The notes beneath the pieces are model-generated. The model was not told where the DNA came from. It ran no database searches and saw nothing but the letters and a program-made list of their open reading frames with translations. DNA of 64,000 bases from Eucalyptus grandis (taxonomy: Eukaryota > Streptophyta > Magnoliopsida > Myrtales > Myrtaceae). This document shows positions 1 through 12,134 of the stretch, piece after piece. The position numbers were made by a program, and so were the translations under genes. Position 1 is the first letter of the stretch, and the number at the start of each line of letters is the position of its first letter. The DNA is taken from contig NC_052616.1 in the NCBI RefSeq assembly GCF_016545825.1, forward strand, positions 13,454,001-13,518,000. Reading direction: 5' to 3'.

Positions 1-270
1 AGCATGCCAACTATATCACATAGATAGCCGGCATTGACTAGACCGTCATATAAGTAATTTCTTGCCAAAATTTGTCAGAATGAGTAAATTAGTAAATCAT
101 CAAAATGGTTAAAACTAGATTGGTAAGTTGTTAAATAGTTTATGACTAAATTATATAATTGAAAGGTTTAGAATTAAATTAATTAATCATTCAAAGATTT
201 AAGAGTAAATTGATATAATTAAAAGATTTTCACCGTTTAATAAGTGGAGGATTTTTGTAGTTTCATTGAG
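1..270. other. AT-rich flank, no gene seen
   Basis: AT-rich sequence left of the first duplicated block. No coding potential, RNA gene or repeat was recognised. The similarity to blocks II and III begins around 270, at a purine-rich GAAGAGGA-like stretch. Confidence 0.5.
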
Positions 271-3200
271 GAATCTCCAGAAGAGGAAGAAGAAAAGAAC
301 GAGAGAGAAAAGAGACAAAATAGAGGGGGCGGATGTACCTACCAAAGAAAGAAAAAAGGGAGCAAATGTATGATGCAGACTGAGAAACAATGCAGACTGA
401 GAGAAACAAAAAAGAAACTTAAAACTTTGTTCACAGTCTTTGATGAAGTCAAACATGGGGCTCAGTCGTGTACCGTGCAAGATCCGGCCCGAGAAACTTT
501 CTATGGATTGGGTCGCACTTGGCATTTTCATTTCAAATAAAAAATGGAAGGATTGGCCTGGGTCTGCACAATCAGGGATAGTTAACACTCTCATGTAAAA
601 AAGAACACCATTCCAAGCATCCTCCAATACTAATTGATGAGTTGACAGTAAAAAAGATTGAATTGTTAGATGAATGCATAATTTAATATTTAAATATTTT
701 AATACTTCCTTCACATATGGGTTGGACTTTGACCAAAGACTATAGCTCAACATTTAAATATTTTAACACTCCAATATATGTAGCTGAACTTTAGCCTAAA
801 TTGTGCGTGGAGTCCCAAAAAATTTGAACTCAAGAGCTCATGCTTTCATACCATGAAAATTTTTATGATACATTTAAATATTAGATGAACGCATGGTTAA
901 TACTTAAGTATTCTAACAGTATTAATATTGAACATGCTCATTGAAGCAAACATGTCGACACGACACAAATTGCCGTCAGATGATAAGTGATGTTATGGCA
1001 ATTGAAAGGGAAGAGCACATGGACCAGCTCGTTGCCCCTCCAGAAAGTATCTCCTCTATTTGTTTTAAGGTTAGTAACAGATGTAATCACCTCGATAAAT
1101 CAAACGAAGAGCGTGAGGTTGTGATTTCAATTTCAAAAAACAGAATTAGGTGAAGAGTCAATTTGTTGTTCATGAATGTACTCAGCACTACCATCATTAG
1201 ATTATTATTACTAATTGTAATCTTACTCAGCTGATTGGATGTTGCTCGACATTTGACATATTTTTGCTAAGAATGCAACCAACACTTGAAAGACCATGGA
1301 AACTTCTTTCAATCATCTTGATTGTCATTTTTGCATATTAAGTTGAACTTCTTGTTTTTAAAAATAATCACTTATATCATTTGAAATAATTAGTCAATAT
1401 AAATTATTTTTATTATTAATAACAATTTAGTTCGTGAATGATGAAGATATTTTTTATTCATTAATTTTTATAAGCAATACGGACCATCATTTTTAAGAAA
1501 ATATATTATAAATCATTCATTTTATATAAAACAAACGAAGCCTTAATAAAGAAAATAAAATAATTCAATCGAAGTTGGTATAGATGAAGGAAAACAAGAT
1601 GACTTCAATGAGAAGGTAAAGGCTTGTTCCCACGAAATAAGATGCATGACTTATAGGGTTAAATCTATGTGTGATGAGTACCCTAAGTAAATGAAGTATT
1701 TGTATCTGATTTCCATTTTAATTTGTCTCATCTGAATATTTCTTTCCGTAGCTTGATCCTGGCCGCGCCAAATTACACAGGTCAGAAAAATGCCAGGTGT
1801 GCCGTGTATGATTTGTTTTGTTGCTTGACTTAAACAAATCGAAAACTTCGATGCGACAGCAGTCCTTCTGGTTAAACAAATAATTGCCATCAATAGTGGA
1901 ACTAGAACTTGACCCTGGACCTTGAAGTCATGTTCTAGAACGACTTAAACAATCATTCTCGGGTTCTTGAAGTTCATGGTAGCAGATTTTAAGCGAGAAA
2001 TTTGGTTTTGGCTACATTGAATCTACTTCGACGTGAGGTTAAAATATATATATCTACTTTGACAGAATAGTAAACGGAAAGGAAATTGAAGAAATGGACA
2101 GCAAAATTGAAAGTAAAGTTCCACGATAAAAATGACAGATTGATATGTGATTCGGGGAACTTTTATTACAAAGTGCACAATGCCAATTTGTAGGCTATTA
2201 TGAACGGTACTTCTTATCAAGCACAATGCCACACCAACATAAATCTAAACAGTTGCACTTCGAAAGAGAATTAAAGAAGAAATTCCCGTCCACTTGTAAC
2301 TTTCTGCTTTAGAGTTGGCATTATCCATCAATAACTTCCTTTCAAGTTGGTTGATCCTTATCTAATGTTAAAATGAATAATGTATTTTTTCGGTCAATTA
2401 GCAAACAAACTCCTTATCAAGTCGGAAAATTCTGGACTTAAGATTTTGCAGTGTCAACATATCCAAATGGGTCGAATTGAGCTGTTATAGATAGTATTAG
2501 AGCAGAACTCCTTGAGTACATGTGCAGTGCGACGGCAGATTAGGTCCAGGCAGATCCTGAAAGGTCGAGAAGTGATTATTCCGGTCTTCCAGGAAGGCGA
2601 AAGAGTGAGAACACCATCGAATGAAGCATTGCAGGGTGTTTTCAAGTTCATATGTATTTACATATTTTTCTTCGATCCAAGACATTGATAGACAACCCTT
2701 GGTGACTTTTTGACACGTAGCCCTTGGATTGATTGTAGCATACAAGATTACTAACTAACTACCATATGCCAGCAAAGCACAAACCCTTGTATAAGTAGTT
2801 GATGTCCTATTCGCAGGCAAAATGACAACGAAATTCCTTGAATCTACTGGAGTAACGAGTAAGCTTTATCTCCAGAACAGCTATGAAACTTCAACGAAAT
2901 TAGCTTCTGTTTCTTATGCAGTAGTTATCCACAACTCTTGGTGCTCGTTAATAAGGCTAAAGGCTCCAAATAGGGCCATCAAAGATCAAGTTAAGGGTCA
3001 AGGGTCGGTCCTTATCCATTCAATAGAGACAGATTTGTCTGAATCCTCTGAATGAGAAAGAATGTATTCGTCACATTTGAAAGTCTCACAGGTAATTGCT
3101 TAAGAACCAAACGCTCATTTGGCTTTGGCCAGTCAAGAGGATAAGCTTTCTGGGAGTCCTTGATTCAGCACCGGCACCTCCATTTTCCCTGATGCGGACA

Positions 3201-5143
3201 TGGGAATAGGAAAGGTCGAGACAATGACAAATGCAATACATGCATCGAGGTAAAACGGAATTCGTCCTTCTGATTTTCGTTAGCTAGTGTATTCGTTGGA
3301 CGAAATTTTCAGATGAACTAATTCTGTTACAAGCCCAAACTTAAAAACTGTCAACAGTAGATTGCTGAAATCTTGAGGCCAAACTTCAATAAATGCAAAA
3401 TATAACTCAAACGGTAACACATAATTTCTGCATGACATAAGAAAATTGATGCCGTTTAAGCATAGATTAGCAAATTGCAGAAGTGGATACGGCAAACTAA
3501 ATTGTGTATGTGTAGATGTGTTGATTTCATTTGATTTAATGACAGCCGGATCTTAATTCATTTCTCTGCAACCCTTCCCTTTCTCTTTTCTTGATCAGGC
3601 ATAAGAATAGCTATACAAGATCATCGATAGAAAATTGAGAGTATGGTCTATAATTTGATCGACGAGCGAACTACTCCCACTAAAATAAGAGACAGTGACC
3701 TAACGATAAGTAAGTAACAAATGGTTGTCCAATTAAGTGCATGTCACAAAACTTGTAAGGAGGGAGTTCGTGCCTTAACTTGGAACAGTGGCTTGACAAA
3801 GCCAGCTTTTCGTGTTCATGGAATCCTAATCACTCCACATAATAGATAGCGACAGCCGCTCCAGTCTAATCGAAAAGGCGCCATGATTCTGCATTTCTAT
3901 AAAGATTTTCAACATCATTCTATTAATTAATGCTATCCGTCGCTAGTGACCGAAATGTGACTCTCTACTCTATCTAATAAATTGCTTCATATGTAATGAT
4001 AGTCCTATTCTTAATTCGATTAGTGTTGCTTTTCCTCTCAAATTTTGTCCACTTTTCCTTCACACGTCGGATTTATACATCGCTACAGATTAACACGTCG
4101 GATTTATATAAACAAGTTGTTTGTTTGCATTATTGACCATTTCATAGTTGAAATGATTCAGCATGATTCGGTAGGTAATGCCATGGAAAAATCGGAGGAT
4201 TGTACAGTGAAGTTAGCTTATAATCTGAGCTCATCGGCTTGTTCATCGCCTTGCTGCTTGTTTAATTCTTCTACTTCCTAGCTATGAAATGTTGCTTGAA
4301 TTTCCTTAAGGTAACCTGGTCAAAAAATACGTTTGGCTTTTGTGATGCTCAATGATAGATCCGCGAATTTCACTAGAATGTTCAGGCATGGATGGATTCT
4401 CCTTGTCTCTGGTGTTGAAGTCTCGATTCTGATGAACCGTTGATCATCGGGATATTTTGAATCGATTGAAAGTTTCCTCCATCAATGTTAGTCAAAGGCA
4501 TCTCCTATAACTTGCAATGAAAGTTTTTCAAGAAAAATTAATGTCGACATATTGCCGTGATCAAGCAGGAAGTGGTGGTATTTATATATGTATACATCAA
4601 TAAGCTACATGGAGAAAATGACATGATTGTGAACCCACAACAAACACATCTAAACTAGCTGTTCCTGGATTCAGATAAGAAACTAATCCTATAAAATATA
4701 ACTCGGAAGTTCCTTGGAAATTTCCAGTGATTTTGTGTTAGAAATATAAAATTCAAACATTATACACATTATTTTTGCTGACAAATAGCTTATTCAGATA
4801 AGATGAAACTACAAATGATTAAAGTACTAAGCAATTGATCTTGTGAATCTTAGCAGACGTTTCCCCATGAAACAAGAAAATTTAAATAGCTTGCTGTCGA
4901 ATGCAGAAATATTTAACAGGATCATGCAAATTTAAAAGGGATATCACTATAATAACCCAAAACTTGTACATTGTGCTAGGCAGACATGGATCCCACACAA
5001 AGAACCTATAAATATAAGTTTCACTAAAGCAAGCAGTTTAACGGTTGAGACACTGTTAAAAGCCTCAACTTTTGCAACCAGAGTCTAAAGCCTCCATCAA
5101 TACGTAAACCAGAAACCTCACCACCACCCACCAGACTAGAGGC
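270..5143. repeat. Duplicated block I, upstream non-coding part
   Basis: About 4.9 kb of non-coding DNA that recurs, diverged and rearranged, at about 32690-37917 and 44136-46940. Shared landmarks are the 470-540 segment (compare 32800-32880 and 44270-44360), the 2850-3060 segment (compare 35860-36060 and 45055-45250) and the 4300-4560 segment (compare 37270-37560 and 46460-46740). Short reading frames here change or break between the three copies, so I call none of them genes. A 1350-1545 stretch resembles the ends of the MITE-like elements elsewhere in the window. This is the 5' flank of an ancestral NLR unit, duplicated together with the gene. Confidence 0.75.
5007..5016 (+). promoter_or_regulatory. 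Probable TATA box of NLR copy 1
   Basis: TATAAATATA lies about 128 bp upstream of the ATG at 5144. The same context survives at 37883-37892 in block II, which supports a conserved core promoter. The transcription start cannot be seen from sequence. Confidence 0.5.
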
Positions 5144-7988
5144 ATGGCGGAGAGCCCGGTGACTCACCTACTCAACAAGCTCGCACAATTCTTTGAGAAT
5201 GAGGTGCGGTTCCTGACAGGCGCTCAAGAAGAAGCCCTCTCAGTGAGAGGAGAATTGGGAGCGAATCCGAGCCTTCCTCAGGGTAGCAGATTCCCTTGAG
5301 GAAAGCGATGAGGAAGTCAAAGTGTGGGTGAAGCAGTTAAGAAACACAGCCTATGACATGGAGGACGCTCTCGACGAGTTCTCGCTGGTCTTGAGACATG
5401 ATCACGGAGTTGGGTTCACCGGCCTCATTAGCAGGATGTCCTGCTGCATCAAGAACCTGAAGGCTCGATACCGTGTCACGTCCGAGATAAAGCGCATCAA
5501 CTCCAGAGTAAAGGGCATATGCGATGGGCACCGGAGGCTGCGCTACAAATTTAGCAGGGCTCAACAAGGTCCCAGCTCGATCGGCGCAGACAACACGTGG
5601 CAGGACCACCGAGGTAATGCCCTTCTTCTAGATAAAACTGACGTAGTGGGCATTGAGCAGCCGAAGAACGACCTGGTTGGGCAATTACTAGACGGGCCTC
5701 AAAGGCGGGAGGTCATCTCCGTCGTGGGAATGGGAGGGTTGGGCAAAACCACTCTGGTGAACCAAGTCTATGAAGACCCCTCCGTGAAGAAGCATTTCGC
5801 AGTGTACGCGTGGATCACTCTCTCTCGGTCCTCCAAGATCGAAGAGCTCCTCAAAGACATGCTTGATCAGATCATGAGGGTGATCAGGAAACCGGTCCCT
5901 CCAGGAGCCAACACTATGAACAGCCATTGGCTGAAGATGATCATCAAGGACCTGCTTCAGAGGAGGAGGTACCTGATCGTCCTCGATGACACATGGTACA
6001 TAAACGAATGGGATGCAGTCAAGCACGCCTTGCCCAACAATGGTCAAGGAAGCCGGGTTATCCTCACAACCCGGAATGCTGAGCTGGCATCTACCGCCTG
6101 CAAGGAATTTAATGGGCTGGTCAAAAATATGGAACCACTCGATCCGGAACAGTCGTGGAAGCTTTTCTGTCGGAAGACATTTCAGGGGAACTTTTGCCCT
6201 TCCCACCTGGAGGAGATATGTAAGTACATTTTGAAAAAGTGTGAAGGACTGCCGCTGGCAATCGTGGCCATCAGTGGTGTTCTGGCCGCGAAAGACAAAC
6301 GGAGGATTGATGAATGGGATGTGGTACGACGCAGCCTCCGTGCCGAGATTGATGGCAACAACAGGCTCAAGAACTTAAAGAGGGTGCTTTCCCTCAGTTT
6401 CAGTGATTTGCCATATTACCTGAAGTCCTGTTTCTTACACTTGAGTGTATTTCCCGAGGGTCACCTCATCGAGCGCAGGAGACTGACCCGGCTCTGGGTA
6501 GCGGAAGGGTTTGTCGAGAGAAAAGAAGGCAAGACACTTGATGAAGTTGCAAAAGAATACTTTGGCGAGCTCCTGAACAGAAGCCTAGTGCAAGTGGCTG
6601 AAACGACAACCGACGGAAGGGTCAAGTTGTGCCGCATACATGATTTCCAGAGGGAAATAATAACTTCAAAATCAAGTGATCAAAGCTTTGCAACGATCGC
6701 CAAAGAGCAGACCGACATGTGGCCAGATAAAGTTCGCCGCCTTTCATTGCACAATAGCCTGCAAGCTGCACAGCAAAACAGGTCACTTTCTCATCTGCGC
6801 GCTCTATACATGTTCGGTGTAGACGGGGGATTTATTGACTTTGTCCTAGGATGTGACATTAAACTGCTTAATGTCTTAGACATGCAAGCCACACCTTTGT
6901 CAAGGTTCCCAGTTCAAGTTGTTGACTGCTACTACCTAAGATATTTAAGCTTCAGGCACACCGAAATTAAAACAATTCCTACTTCGATAGGGAGGCTTCA
7001 GAACCTAGAGACACTAGATCTTAAGCACACAAATGTAACACGATTACCTGTCGGAATCTTGAAGTTGCGAAAACTCCGGCATCTCTTGGTGTATCGGTAT
7101 GAGAATATATCCTATTTGTGCAACAAGTATGGCTTCAAGGCACTCACGGAGATCGGGGCTCTGCAGTCCCTTGAAAAGTTGTGCTACATAGAGGTGGACG
7201 ACGAGAGAAATGACATCATCATGAGAGAGCTCGGGAAGCTGACGCAGTTAAGCAGGTTGGGCATCCTGAAGTTGAGGAAAGAAGATGGAAGGGCTTTGTG
7301 CTCATCAATAGCGAAATTAACCAACCTCTGTGCAATATCCGTGGCTTCAGTTGAGGACGATGAGATATTGGATCTGCAGCACCTTACATCTCCACCCCAA
7401 TTGCTACAGAGGATCTACTTGAAAGGGCGTCTCGAGATGCTACCAAACTGGTTAGCCACTCTCAATAGTCTTGTCAAGTTGCACTTACGATGGAGTCGGC
7501 TGAAGGATGACCCACTCTTACCACTGCAAAGTCTGCCCAACCTCGTGCATCTCGAGCTGCTCCAGGTCTACGGAGGAAAGACCTTATGCTTCAAATCCAA
7601 AGGTTTTAGGAAGCTGAGAATTCTGGGTCTCGACAATTTTGACGAACTCAGATCCGTGGAAGTGGAGGAAGGAGCAATGCCCTGTCTCGAAAAGTTGATC
7701 ATTCAGCGCTGCAAGCTACTGGAGAAGCTGCCACCAGGCATTGAGTATCTGACCAAGCTCAAAGTACTTGAGTTCTTTGACATGCCTGATGAGTTGGTGA
7801 AGACATTTGTGCGAGGCGAACAGGACGAGGATTATCGGAAGGTCGCACACATTCCAGAAATTTACTATGGATATTGGAGAGATGGAGGTTGGGATGTCCA
7901 ATCGATAGAGAGATCGTCCAAGGGCGATGCCTCTCCTCGCCAAGGCACTAGCATGAGGAGCAATGAGTTCCCTCCATGCTGGAAGTAA
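5144..7988 (+). pseudogene. RPM1-type CC-NB-ARC-LRR resistance gene, copy 1, frameshifted in the CC domain
   Basis: Intracellular immune receptor of the CC-NLR class. The ATG at 5144 matches the start of the intact copy at 39980. One extra G in a GGG run (5257-5259; the intact copy has GG) shifts the frame, and translation from 5144 stops at TGA 5297-5299 after 51 codons. The remaining frame is open from 5247 to TAA at 7988, but its first in-frame ATG is 5358, which would give 876 aa lacking the first 71 residues. That frame retains the EDALDEF motif, P-loop GMGGLGKTT, kinase-2 LIVLDDTW, GSRVILTTR, GLPLA, the winged-helix CFLHLSVFPE, an MHD-type motif in the variant form IHD, and a full LRR region. 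The protein is otherwise very close to copy 2. The defect is either real or a homopolymer assembly error. If real, the gene is probably non-functional or makes an N-terminally truncated receptor. Confidence 0.85.
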
Positions 7989-8795
7989 AGGATTGAGCCC
8001 TTTTTCCTGATCTTAGTACGTGCATATTGTTTGTCATGTATATGTGAGAGTGTGACTGTAAGTATAGCGTGTGTTGAAGATACAATGCCCATGTAAAAAA
8101 TGTAAATACTAGTGCAAGGTAATTTGCTATGCCTACAGATGACATGAATAAAGCAGCTAGTTCACTATATTATCCTTTTGAAATGTTCTTCCACCTTTGG
8201 CGTCATGGATGTTCATCGATGTAGAATAACAAGAGGCTCCCAACCAGGCCAATGAAAGACGATCAACCTATGAAAGACAATTAAGCTGAAGTACATTTTT
8301 CAAGACTGAAGATTGCTTAGAGGGTAAAGAACACATAACGTTTCAAAAGCATATTGCAGTGGGAAGATCCGGAACTGCAGTTAATGAGAGAGGCTCAGAA
8401 TACTTACATTCGTCGCCACCTTAATGTTCAGATTACGACTCTGGCACAACACTTTTACTTGTTCCTTTGTGTATATCAGTGTCAAACAGAATCTCACTAA
8501 CAGATAGAGGATATAGTGGATGTAATAGGGCTCTAACACCAGCCTTGACTGAATATTTTCCACTGCTTGCTCCGGGTCTCTTGTTATCCTACTATCATCT
8601 CCAAATCTAAATGTCCTGCATATGTTCGGTAAACAATCCACCTAGCATTTTAATAGCTGAAGTTGTAAACAAGCAACTTGTTATACTAATCTGCGTGCAT
8701 TCCCTCATGGATTGCTTTTCTGAGTGCCTAATGCCAGCAAGGTTCCTTGTTTTGACAGTTGCCACTCATTGGGGGCATCTCTAGCAATAAAAATA
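7989..8795 (+). other. 3' UTR and downstream flank of NLR copy 1
   Basis: A canonical AATAAA at 8147-8152 lies about 160 bp after the stop and is conserved at 42991-42996 after copy 2, so the transcript probably ends near 8170. The sequence up to about 8795 is repeated downstream of copy 2 (to about 43630) and of the remnant locus (48690-49300). No separate gene is visible. Confidence 0.6.
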
Positions 8796-9753
8796 TGTTG
8801 TTAATCGGCGTCGCAGCGGAAGCGGATCGTGTATTTGCAATTATGTCGGGAGCTATAGAAATCGATCGAAATAAAACGAGGAACAAAAGGACACCGGAAA
8901 TTTACGTGATTCGGTCCGAATGTCGGAACCTACGTCCACGGGGAGAGCCAGCAAATCAATCCACTATAAATTTGAGAATTACAGGATTATAATCACACAT
9001 ATACACTCAAGTGTTTCCCAGCCCTACTTTATACCTTATACCCACGATGTTTAACAAAACAACTCAATGGACTCAACTCCCGCCTCAAATCTCTATGAGT
9101 TCACCTCTCTCGCTCTCGGTCTCTCGAGCTCTTTTTCTTTAGCTCTTTCTTTTTCGTAGCTTACGAGCTCCAGACGTCTCTCCATTTATCGGTGGAAGTG
9201 AAGGGAATAAAAAACAAACTTGTATTCCCCAATTGTCAGAACGTTGCCCATTCAAAGCATGCGCCTCCATGCATTTAATGTTAGCGTGTGAGCTGAGCAG
9301 CATGTACTGACACACGTAGAAGAGCTTCAGCCTTCCCTCTTTCTTTATCCGCAACAAGACGAAAGAAGTCCACAAAAGGTGACCAAGAAGGGAGGGAATT
9401 CGGCGCCTACGTGATAGCTTCTGAAGCAGCAAGTGTTGACCAATATCTTTTATACGTGCATGCATGCACATGGCCATGTGCGTGCATTTAATAAGCTTGA
9501 AGGAATTTGCACGATCAACTCTTCAGAAGATTTCATGCTGACAAATGATAAGGCCACAAAAATCAACACATGGTGTGGCCTTTATTTCCAACGGTAGAAG
9601 CTCGTATCTAGGGCTGAATCTTTTCGGCTTCTACCACACGACCTTTATTTTAATTAAATGCTCCTCGGACGTGTTTTTCTCATTTCAGCATGTAAGTGTT
9701 TTGCACGTATCGAGTATCGTATAATGGATTCAAACTTCAGACATAATTCAACA
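8796..9753. mobile_element. Solo-LTR-like insertion, 958 bp
   Basis: This stretch interrupts block I where blocks II and III are continuous (after the CTCTAGCA-type sequence and before TTTGGCATTCTC). It begins TGTTGTTAATCGG and ends AATTCAACA, the TG...CA form of LTR ends. Flanks are AAATA (8791-8795) and AAATC (9754-9758), a 4-of-5 match for a target duplication. No integrase or polymerase sequence lies inside, so a solo LTR or a small non-autonomous LTR element is most likely. Confidence 0.6.
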
Positions 9754-10541
9754 AAATCTTTGGCATTCTCTTCCGTGAGTCTCCTCGCAATAGATACCTG
9801 CTGATCACTTCATCTTTTTAATCATACCTTAAACTGATCATCGACCACGTACCCAAGGAAGTTGAATTTTTGGAAATAACCGGATAAGAAGAATGGCCAG
9901 ATAGTAAGCTCATTAGTTTATGGCATGTCATCTGACAGGCATAGGGAAGATGTCGCCTTAGTCATAATGAAATACAATATACAACTCCTTGTCACGTCAT
10001 ACCGTGTTATGCAGGAACAGAAGTATCCAATTGCCTACTCAGTGTCATATATCTGGGCACGCAAAACCCTCCAGTCTACTTGAACTTAACCGAGCCTTCT
10101 TCGTATGCTTCCCTCCATAGTCAACATCGACTCTCTTGGGATTGAAACCTCGGTTTCGGACATCCGTAGACAATGGTCTAAAAAGGCACTGCTTCAGCCA
10201 AGTGACGTCAAACCTCTCGATGTGCTTGTACTCCTAGACCGAGAACACAGAGGACGGTACACCGATTCTGCAAATTCCCGAGGCAAGCCACCTATTTATA
10301 TCAGATTTGAGAACCGTAAAATAATAAAATTGGCTGAACTACGTTTTGCACCCCAAGTTTTGGTGACTATGTTGATTTAAAAAAGGAGTACAAAGCTGAT
10401 ATTATGAGGTAATACCGAATTATTTGAAGGAAATCCAAGATGGACACAATGGCTAACGGATCTAATAGCATGCTTCAAGGATAACTGGTTGATCAGATGC
10501 GAAACTTGCAATTCTAATTCTTCCTCAACTCAAGGTTGACA
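9754..10541. repeat. Distal 3' flank of block I, non-coding
   Basis: The part up to about 10330 matches 49330-49640 and 50045-50280 in block III, where a MITE-like element separates the two halves. A 91-codon frame at 10105-10380 is not preserved in the block III copy, so I do not call it a gene. From about 10330 the sequence is single copy in this window. Confidence 0.55.
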
Positions 10542-10599
10542 TACGTGGCTACGGGCAGAAGAATAACCCATACGTGGCTACGGGCAGAAGAATAACCCA
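10542..10599. repeat. 29-bp perfect tandem duplication
   Basis: The 29-bp unit beginning TACGTGGCTACGGGC occurs twice head to tail (10542-10570 and 10571-10599) with no difference visible. This suggests a recent local slippage or repair event. Confidence 0.9.
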
Positions 10600-10617
10600 A
10601 GGTCTATAACTTGGTAC

Positions 10618-11622
10618 GGGAGACACATAAATGCTAAAAATTTTAAAATGTATACTTAAGTACTGAAATTGGAGAAGAAATGAACACCTAAATGTCAATG
10701 GCGAAAATTTTTGACCAAATAGCTAACATAAATTTTTCAGCGAAAATTTTAAATGATGTGGTTTTTAAATTAATTTATATTTTCCATGTAGAATTTTTAT
10801 TAATTTTTATTCAAATTTTACTAAATTAGATTAAAAAAAAAAAGCTAAGCTAAAATTTATTTAAAATATAAAACTGTAAAAGAAACAAAAAAAGAAAAAA
10901 ATGGAGGGCTTGCTAGTGGGAGTTTCCACCGTTGCCCATCACCGGAGGGATTGGCGACTATCGCCCGCCCTAGGTAAGGGTGGCCAGCCTAGCCTGACAA
11001 CCCTCCTCGAGCTCAAGCTCGGGCGCCGAGATCTAGAGGATGTCGAAAACCATTACTCCCTGGGGGCGAGGGCTAGGGTTGGTGAGACCCACCCAAATAT
11101 GGGCGAAGGGGTGACGCCTCGCCCAAATTTGGCGAGCCTCACTAGCCTTGAGCAAGCACTAGCGTCACCTTGGCCCTCGCTTGGGGCTAGCAAGGCCTTA
11201 CCCTAGCCAGGCAATGGTCGAAAGCCTCAAGTGAGGACCAATGTTGTCTAGATTTGGGCACTTGAGCTCGAGCCTGGCAAGGTCATCCGCCCTTGCTTAG
11301 GGTCGAGCGAGAGCCAACCACCCTCTCCCAAGGCCGACAACAATCATTAGCACCTTCGTCGATGGGCAGCGGCAACGCGGAAGTGGACAACATTGTTTTA
11401 TGGTTATTAATTTGGGGAAACATGGAGGATGACGTCTTTTTAGACAATGATTACTAAGTGGACATCCCGACAAGTCATGTAGATCAGTTTTACTAATAAA
11501 ATACTGCTACATCAGATTTTCAGCAAATCACGTCGGATATGGCAATTAAGTGTCTATTTAAATAAATAAAAAAAGTGGCATTTAAATGTACATTTTAGAA
11601 GTTTTGGCACTTATGTGTCCCC
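10618..11622. mobile_element. Non-autonomous TIR element with a GC-rich core, about 1.0 kb
   Basis: The left end (GGGAGACACATAAATGC, then TTAAAATGTATACTTAA) is an imperfect inverted copy of the right end, whose reverse complement reads GGGGACACATAAGTGCC then TAAAATGTACATTTAA. The inverted repeat spans roughly 50 bp. The outer parts are AT-rich and the centre (about 10900-11380) is GC-rich with many GCGAGG/CTCGCC-type words. No transposase and no clear target duplication were seen. The 101-codon frame at 10901-11206 lies in the core and looks like chance. Confidence 0.6.
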
Positions 11623-12134
11623 ACATGCCAACTTGTGGTATTTTTGGTGTTCTTCTCCCCATGGCTAAGCCTTGTGGCATTTTGGTTTTCTTTCTCCCCA
11701 TGGTTGCACCTCCTTGTGGCTAGCAGCAGTGCATATCTCCTGATTTAAACTTAGAAGATAGATGAGGCATTCAACTCGGCCACAGCATGGAATTTGGTCA
11801 AATGTAGAGGACTTAAAATCAATCGACATCGTCTCATTTGGTTGAATTCACATGTGCCTGTCAGTGAAAAGAATTTGGTGGAACATCTCTGGATCCTGAT
11901 GGAATATTTGCTGAGTTATTTATGTAATTGTATAAGGCTTAACCCTAAGCCTGTATATACTTCTTTCAATCTCAATAAATTTATAAAAAAAAAAAGTACT
12001 CTCTTTACTCTCTTTAACCAACAACAGTGCCTAAGATTGCTCACATGGACTGGCCAGTCCTAGCGAGTTGCAAGCTTTTGTTCTTCCATTGCGCATTTTG
12101 AAAGCAAATCTGGAAGAATTTTCTACAGTACATG
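11623..12134. other. Intergenic, possible LTR remnant
   Basis: Contains AGGCTTAACCCTAAGCC, TATATACTTC and AATAAA-like words near 11935-11985, which resemble the transcription and termination region of a copia-type LTR. No ends could be defined. No gene was recognised. Confidence 0.25.

Noticed and set aside
244..540. 98-codon frame rich in Glu and Lys near the left end
   Set aside because: Low complexity. The homologous DNA at 32690-32880 and 44140-44360 does not keep the frame.
5688..6206. 172-codon frame antisense to NLR copy 1
   Set aside because: It is a shadow of the P-loop to RNBS region. The counterpart opposite copy 2 is shorter and interrupted, so it is not conserved.
10901..11206. 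101-codon frame in a GC-rich stretch
   Set aside because: Core of a TIR element made of repeated CTCGCC/GCGAGG words, also open in other frames.
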